Position numbers and translations under genes: made by a program
The notes under the pieces: generated by a model
Seen by the model: only the letters and a program-made list of their open reading frames with translations
Databases searched by the model: none
What the model was told of the DNA's origin: nothing
Assembly (NCBI GenBank): GCA_036346255.1
Contig: CM070620.1
Span: 10,466,671-10,530,670, forward strand
Direction: 5' to 3'
Length of the DNA stretch: 64,000 bases
DNA from: Ampelocalamus luodianensis
Taxonomy: Eukaryota > Streptophyta > Magnoliopsida > Poales > Poaceae
Shown: positions 58,455-64,000 of the stretch, one piece after another
How positions within the stretch are numbered: the stretch's first letter is position 1
How the letters are laid out: the number at the start of each line of letters is the position of its first letter

Positions 58455-60735
58455 GGCCTGTGTGCGTGGCGTGCTTTGGCAGCGGCATTCGCTCGATTTC
58501 GGGGGCGGATCAGACGGCCGGGAGCGAATCCGGGATCCCGTTCCACTCCTGTCCTGCCCCCTCCTAGTCCTCTCCCCCCTTCCTCCGTCCTCTGCTTCTC
58601 TCGCGGAAAAGAAAAAGGAGGGAAAAATCTCCTCCTCGTCTTGTTTCCATTCGCGTCGCTGGTTGCTAGCTGCTGGTTGCTACCGTCCAAAAGGCGGCAG
58701 TTGATAGCTGATAGCTTTCTGCTGTGCGGTGTCGTTTCCGCGGGATCTTGCTCCTCTGCCGCCGGGCGCCGGGGCGCCACCTACAAGGATCTATCTCCTC
58801 ATCGAGGCACTTAACCTGAGAGCAGGCAGCAGGCAAGAAGAAGACGCTCAAACGGAAGAAGAAGGTAACGGAGATCGATGCTACGCCTCATTTCTCCTGA
58901 GATCTTATTATTTGTTTCGCATTTGGGCTTCGTTTTCCCTCTGTTGTTGCTATTCATTTTGCTGCCTTTTCATTTGGGGGCGCCTCATCTTTGAGTTCGT
59001 TGCGATGTCGATCATTAAGATCTCCAACCTTTCCTGGGTCCATTTCGGGGGGCAATCCCATTGTTTCCCACTGTTGCCTTTTTTCTGTGGCGTGGACACC
59101 CTCTCCTAGCAATGAGTACTCGTTTGTTTCTTTATTGAGGCAGCCTTGTTAATTTGCACACCGAACCCTCGCATTTAGTTGCCCACTTGCGTCGCATAAT
59201 CTTTTCCTTTTCCTCTGCCCCTGCTCTTCAGATCATTTCGGCGTCAGGAGCAGTAGCGAGGAGATAACACTGTTGCTGCGTCGTTGGAAGCATTGCTGTG
59301 ATTGGCAAATTTGCAGGGACAGAGCACAATAGCTGATGGGCACTTGCTAACTGGTAAGTTGTACTTCATTTCGCATCATTCATATCCATTAGTGATTAGT
59401 AGCTCCTTTTTTTGCGAGGAGTGATTAGTGGCTCCTTACCGATAAAAAATACGCAGTGAGTTGCATTTTTCAGAAGCTGAGTGACGTTAGTTGGGGTCTT
59501 GGGGACGCTGGACAGTAGAAGAGCTTGCAATTTGCCTTTCTTTTTTTTTTCTAGTGGGTCCCACTCTCAGTGGCTAAGAAAACTTCTTGGGGGTCCCTGG
59601 GCCCAAAAGGGCCGCATGGCCCTATCCAGGCAATATGTGCATCCATGTGTGGCTTCTGCTCTCCACATAGGCGCTCAAGCAGACAGAGGAGCAGGGACCC
59701 ACATACCATAGACTTAACTGATTCCAAGCTTCAAGTAATCTTGGCTTATGCCAGTGTGTTCGTTAGTGTCGCTGTTTATTGCTTCTTGTTTTCTCCACGC
59801 TCTCTTCAGTCTCTGGTCTTTAGACAGAGTGACGATAGTGATACACATACAACACAAGAGAGCTATCATAAACCTTCTCTGCCCCTCATGCACACTGTAC
59901 TCACTCGCCGGCCACTCCAGTGAGCAGCACAGCACAAATAAATATACATTTTGAATGAATACTCTGCCCCTGCCCTAGGTAGTTCTCTGAGCCCACCGGT
60001 GTACAGCAACATTAAGCATCATCCATCCATGCATGCATCAATCAGTCTAGCTATTCGCCTACTTCGCCGTAGCTCTCTGTACCATATAAAGCAGCCTACG
60101 CTCCGGCATTGACTTGGTTCCTTGCTCCATAGTGCCCCTACTACCGCTAGCTTCTAGGTAGAGCTAGAGGTAGCTAGAGAGAGCTTGATGAGTCAAACAT
60201 GGCATAGTGACAGTACCCCTGCCTGCGACTGCGAGATGGAGCTAGCTAGCGCCACAGCCCGGCTGGCCGGCGCGTGCACACATGTGTACGCACGCATGAG
60301 CCCCCTCGCGCACGCCGACGCGTGGGCTCTATGCCTCTACATATCGGCGCTGTTTGCCCGCTCGGTGTTTAGTGGCGAGTGGTTGCTGTCTGCGTATTGA
60401 TTTTAAGGAAAGGCCACCAGAGCCTGCGGCGAGTGCATAGGCCGTGGCGTGCATTAGAGCGGCGTCGTCGCTGACTCGGAATTGATGCCGGCCGCGCTCG
60501 CTAGCTGCTATGGCTTAGGCTGCGTTGCATGTCCGTGCTCGTGTGCTTTTCTGTGCGTCCTTGTGGCATGTACGATCTGAAAGAGAAATGTTCCATGCGA
60601 GTGCGATTCTTACACATGCTGGTCACTGCATTGAAGCTTCTTAATTGCCATTGCAGAGCTGCATCAGATGCTAATACTTTACTCTTCGATGCCATGTGAT
60701 TTAAGCAGGGGAGGATTGAGTGGCGAGCGTAGAAA
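58455..60735 (+). other. spliced 5' leader of BRX-like gene
   Basis: Predicted leader exons: about 58455-58864 (donor GTAACG), 59317-59353 (TTTGCAG acceptor, GTAAGT donor) and 60709-60735 (TTTAAGCAG acceptor, running into the coding start at 60736). The middle exon carries a five-codon uORF, ATGGGCACTTGCTAA, at 59336-59350. Introns are 452 bp and 1355 bp. The long intron also has CCATATAAAGC at 60080, a possible second promoter. Confidence 0.5.
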
Positions 60736-63700
60736 ATGCTAGCATGCATCGCGTGTTCGGCCAAGGACGGTGGGGAGGACGGCTCCCGTGCTGTCGCCAC
60801 GGCCAACGGCAAAGATGCCGGCAAGTCTCTCACCTCACAGGTATGTTGCCTAGCCCTGGTACATAGATGTGACACTGATAGATACGGCTCTTCTTCGTTC
60901 TACACTTATACATGTATAACGGTCGGTATGGTTGGGTTAAGCTGCGTTTTTTACCTGGCCCTTGGCCACCGAGTACCACGTACTATCAGATGAATTGATC
61001 AGTCAATTGAATGCCCTCTGCAACCGCTTACCTCCGTAATTTTTACAGTTGTTCTTTTGTCCTGCCTACTTGTCGTCATCATGTTCTTGACATTTGAAAG
61101 GGGTCAGAGGGAGCACAAGAAATGCATGCATCGCCATTTTTTTTTACCGGTGTCGAATTAGTTTAGTACTAGTACTCTTGTATGGAAGTACAGGATGAAT
61201 GACAGTGCACTCACATTTTTAAACATTCCTTGATAAAGTTGGTCAAGGCCCAGGGGAGTATGAGTAGAAGTGGTGCCGCTTTTCTTGCATGGATCCCCAC
61301 CCCAAGCTTTGGAGTTTGCACTCTGTGCAGCACAATGTGATTTGATTTTGTCACTTTTGTTCCCCCAATCCCCTACCTTTTCTTTCACTTGCCAGTTGCC
61401 ACCATTCATCTGTCCTCTTTGCTCCAAAGAAGAGACCATCCTATCCTAGCTGCTAATGTGATCTTTTCCTTCTGGAAAGACATTCTTTGGTTGATTTAAC
61501 CCTGGGCTTTACTCTTTTCGGCCCAATATGTTTCTCCTTTTTATATATCTTAGAGGAGTCCAAGATGTTCATCTTTTTTTTAAAAAAATCTTGGAAGAGT
61601 CCAAGATGTTCCTCTTTTAAAAAAATCTTACAGGGGTCCAATATGTTTCTCTCTTTTATCTTAGAGGAGTCCAAGATGTTCCTGGTCACGCAAAGAATAA
61701 AGCCGGGCCGTAGTAGCCCGTAGGCCACATTTTGTGGTCCATGCATGGGCCGGATTGGCTCCGGAGTTAGGCCCAGGTTGGGCCTCTTATCTCTGCGTTA
61801 TTATGACACGCCTCGTCACTGGGACTCGAGTGCCCGTCCTTTGCCTCCTGCACGCTTTGCCTTTGCCGTCTTTTAAAGTACACACACATGTACTACGTAT
61901 AAGCACACACCACATGCATTTGTGGATTGGTTCCCTCAGGTGCTATTATGATCGGCACCAGCTGCTATGTTGCTTTGAGGGGGGTGGTGCTTTGTTTTTG
62001 CTCCTTGCACCGGACAAAACACTTGGTGTGGTTGTCCCGATTTCTTTTGTGTTCCGTAGCCTTCTGCTAGGCATCTATGCTAATTTGAAGTTGCAAAATG
62101 CGTTGTGTCTTGCTTTGTTATGTCCTAATCGGACCAGCATCAATCATTAACTGTCTGTTGTTATCATTGAAGCTTTACTTAAAAGACCAAATTGTCGCGT
62201 AGGAGGCTTGATTGTTCAGGCGTGCTTTCTTGCTGCTCCGAACGAAATTCGCGCATATTCTATACTGAAACGGCAATCGCGATGACATCAAAATAGAGAC
62301 AGATTAAAACGGGTGCAGCCACTTTGAAGTTTGTTTCTCTTGGAAGAATGCTACTTTGATGTTCTTGGAAGAACTTTGTTTGAATACCCAACTATTAACC
62401 GGCAAATGTGGTGTTTCTTTCGTTCACACTTTTGGTGCTAATTGAGCTACGCTTTTGTCAGATATATGCTAGCTAGTTCATGTCACAATACCATGTGTTG
62501 AATTATGGTGATGCTACATTGGCTAATCTGACTGAGGGAGCCCCTGTAAATGTGCTTTCAGTTGAAGGACATGGTGCTCAAATTCTCTGGCTCCGGCAGG
62601 CAGTACAAGGCCGCCGGGAGCCCGTCGTTCAGGCACAATCGCTTCCACCGCTCCAGCCGCCTCGCCGCGTACCCGGGCATCATCGACGACTCGGGCTTCA
62701 CGTCCGACGGGGCCGGCGAAGCCTACACTTACACGAGAACAACGGCGAGCGCAGGCGCGCGGACCGCCCCGTCGACGTGGGACATGGGCAAGATCAACCG
62801 CAGCTTCCAGCCGCACGTGAGGAGCCCGAGCGCGAGCTGGATACCGAGCATCGGGGAGGAGGAAGACGACGAGGAGGTCGTTGTCCTGGAGGAGGACCGC
62901 GTGCCGCGGGAGTGGACGGCGCAGGTGGAGCCCGGCGTGCAGATCACCTTCGTCTCCATCCCGGGCGGCGCCGGCAACGACCTGAAGCGTATCCGGTTCA
63001 GGTTTGTATCGATCGATTGTTTTCGAGCAATGCACGCGCACGGTGTCGTGAATTGCGATCGAGTGATGGGCTAACGAAGCAACGCGTGCATGGGCGTGTG
63101 TGTGTGCATATGTAGCCGGGAGATGTTTAACAAGTGGGAGGCGCAGCGGTGGTGGGGGGAGAATTACGACCGCGTCGTGGAGCTGTACAACGTGCAGACG
63201 TTCAGCCGGCAGCAGGGCCTCTCGACGCCGACGTCCTCCGTCGACGACGCCATGCAGGTACGTCGCCGCCCTCCGTATCACGTACGGACGTGTTTGTTTT
63301 TTTCGTTGCTGATCACCATTTCGTTGCAGAGAGAGTCGTTCTACTCCCGCGCCGGCTCGACGAGGGAGAGTCCGGTGACACTTCCGCCGTCGGCGAGCGG
63401 AGAGCCGCAGCCGATCACCCGCACCACGTCCTGCAAGGCGGTGCCGACGCCGGCGGCGGCGTCCACGGCCCGATCGACGTACTACCCGTCCACGGCCGTG
63501 CCGGACCCCTCCGACCATGTGTGGGCGCACCACTTCAACCTCCTCAACTCCGCGGCGGGTGCGTCCATGCCCGCGGGCGCCGCCGCCCCGGCGCCCTTCG
63601 ACCCGTCGCGCGCCACCACGTCGTCCCGGGACGAGGCCTCCGTCTCCATCAGCAACGCGAGCGACCTGGAGGCCACGGAGTGGGTCGAGCAGGACGAGCC

Positions 63701-63968
63701 GGGCGTGTGCATCACCATCCGCGAGCTCGGCGACGGCACCCGCGAGCTCCGCCGCGTCCGCTTCAGGCACGCCCTCTGCTTACTTCTCTGCTACTTATGC
63801 TTGACACCAAACCTAAACAAGGCATCGCTAACTACGCTGAATTGCTCATGCTCATGTGAATTAATTACGTTCTTGTGGTGTTGTTGCAGCCGGGAGAGGT
63901 TCGGCGAGGAGCGGGCCAAGGTGTGGTGGGAGCAGAACCGAGACCGAATACACGCGCAGTATCTGTAG
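60736..63968 (+). CDS. BREVIS RADIX-like (BRX) family protein
   Basis: BRX-family growth regulator. In Arabidopsis these act at the plasma membrane and nucleus in auxin/brassinosteroid-linked root and vascular development. Exons: 60736-60840, 62562-63001, 63116-63257, 63330-63766, 63890-63968; 400 residues. N-terminus MLACIACSAKD and KSLTSQLKDMVLKFSG are the conserved family start. Two BRX domains follow: residues about 151-209 (REWTAQVEPGVQITFVSIPG, then EAQRWWGENYDRVVELYNV) and about 345-400 (TEWVEQDEPGVCITIRELGD, then AKVWWEQNRDRIHAQYL). An acidic stretch (EEEDDEEVVVLEED) precedes the first. Introns 1-3 are GT-AG. Intron 4 has a GC donor. The family member cannot be fixed, but in rice, as I recall, a BRX-like gene lies near GRF4. 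Confidence 0.93.
61520..61690 (+). repeat. minisatellite in BRX intron 1
   Basis: Four to five degenerate units of about 33-45 bp with the core TCTTAGAGGAGTCCAAGATG followed by TTCCTCTTTT and a poly-A/T joint. It lies wholly inside the 1721-bp first coding intron. Confidence 0.7.
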
Positions 63969-64000
63969 CGTCGCACGTTGGAGAAGAGAAGTGAGCTTAC

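Noticed and set aside
60080..60090. ATATAAAG as the main BRX promoter
   Set aside because: The TATA box at 58416 with the three well-bordered leader exons explains the gene better. This one is kept only as a possible alternative.
62523..63770. 415-codon minus-strand open frame opposite the BRX-like gene
   Set aside because: Arg/Ala/Gly-rich with no motif, and it crosses known BRX exons and introns. It is a by-product of high GC at third positions on the other strand.

Overview
This is plant nuclear DNA, almost certainly from a grass. Three things point there: a growth-regulating-factor gene very close to rice GRF4 (as remembered), a BREVIS RADIX-family gene on the same strand, and a dense nest of transposon families typical of grasses (CACTA with ACAGACGG subterminal repeats, Pack-MULE-like elements, Ty1/copia, MITEs inserted in TA tracts). 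An Oryzeae or similar grass fits best, but the species cannot be fixed from the sequence. Only two host genes look intact: GRF (18740-22298, 5 exons, 391 codons) and BRX-like (60736-63968, 5 coding exons, 400 codons). Everything else recognisable is transposon or captured gene debris.

Layout. 1-10.2 kb: a decayed CACTA (En/Spm) region with two tandem copies of the element's 5' leader, a frameshifted TNP2-type transposase, a hairpin-rich subterminal-type array, and a Ptta-type second gene with a 51-bp repeat. 10.2-12.1 kb: no gene seen. 12087-16168: a Mutator-like element with near-perfect 9-bp target duplication, which carries a second, internally deleted CACTA and an EXO70-like gene fragment. 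17.5-26.3 kb and 28.7-37.5 kb: two copies of one ~8.8-kb segment holding GRF, its flanks, several MITEs, the 3' end of a copia element and the end of a gene-capturing CACTA. They are separated by ~2.4 kb of gypsy-LTR-like DNA. Copy 1 has an intact GRF. Copy 2 has lost the start codon and has a frameshift in the last large exon.

36254-49803: one copia element on the minus strand with ~200-bp LTRs, interrupted by (i) a 3268-bp CACTA with GCA target duplication that carries fragments resembling PGP synthase and serine palmitoyltransferase LCB2, (ii) a second copia, itself split by a ~1-kb insert holding an ERF gene with a premature stop, and (iii) an LTR-like insert in gag. 49.8-58.4 kb: mostly gene-free, with a 995-bp MULE-like element and LTR-type debris holding a palindromic minisatellite. 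58.4-64 kb: the BRX-like gene with a probable TATA box and a spliced 5' leader.

How the parts work together. GRF is a transcription factor under miR396 control, and BRX-like proteins are growth regulators acting in hormone and polarity signalling. No operon-like link is implied. As remembered, rice also keeps GRF and BRX-like genes close together, so the ~36 kb between them here is probably intergenic space inflated by transposons. The most interesting object is the GRF duplication, in which the damaged copy keeps a perfect-looking miR396 site. A collapsed or duplicated haplotype in the assembly is a serious alternative explanation.
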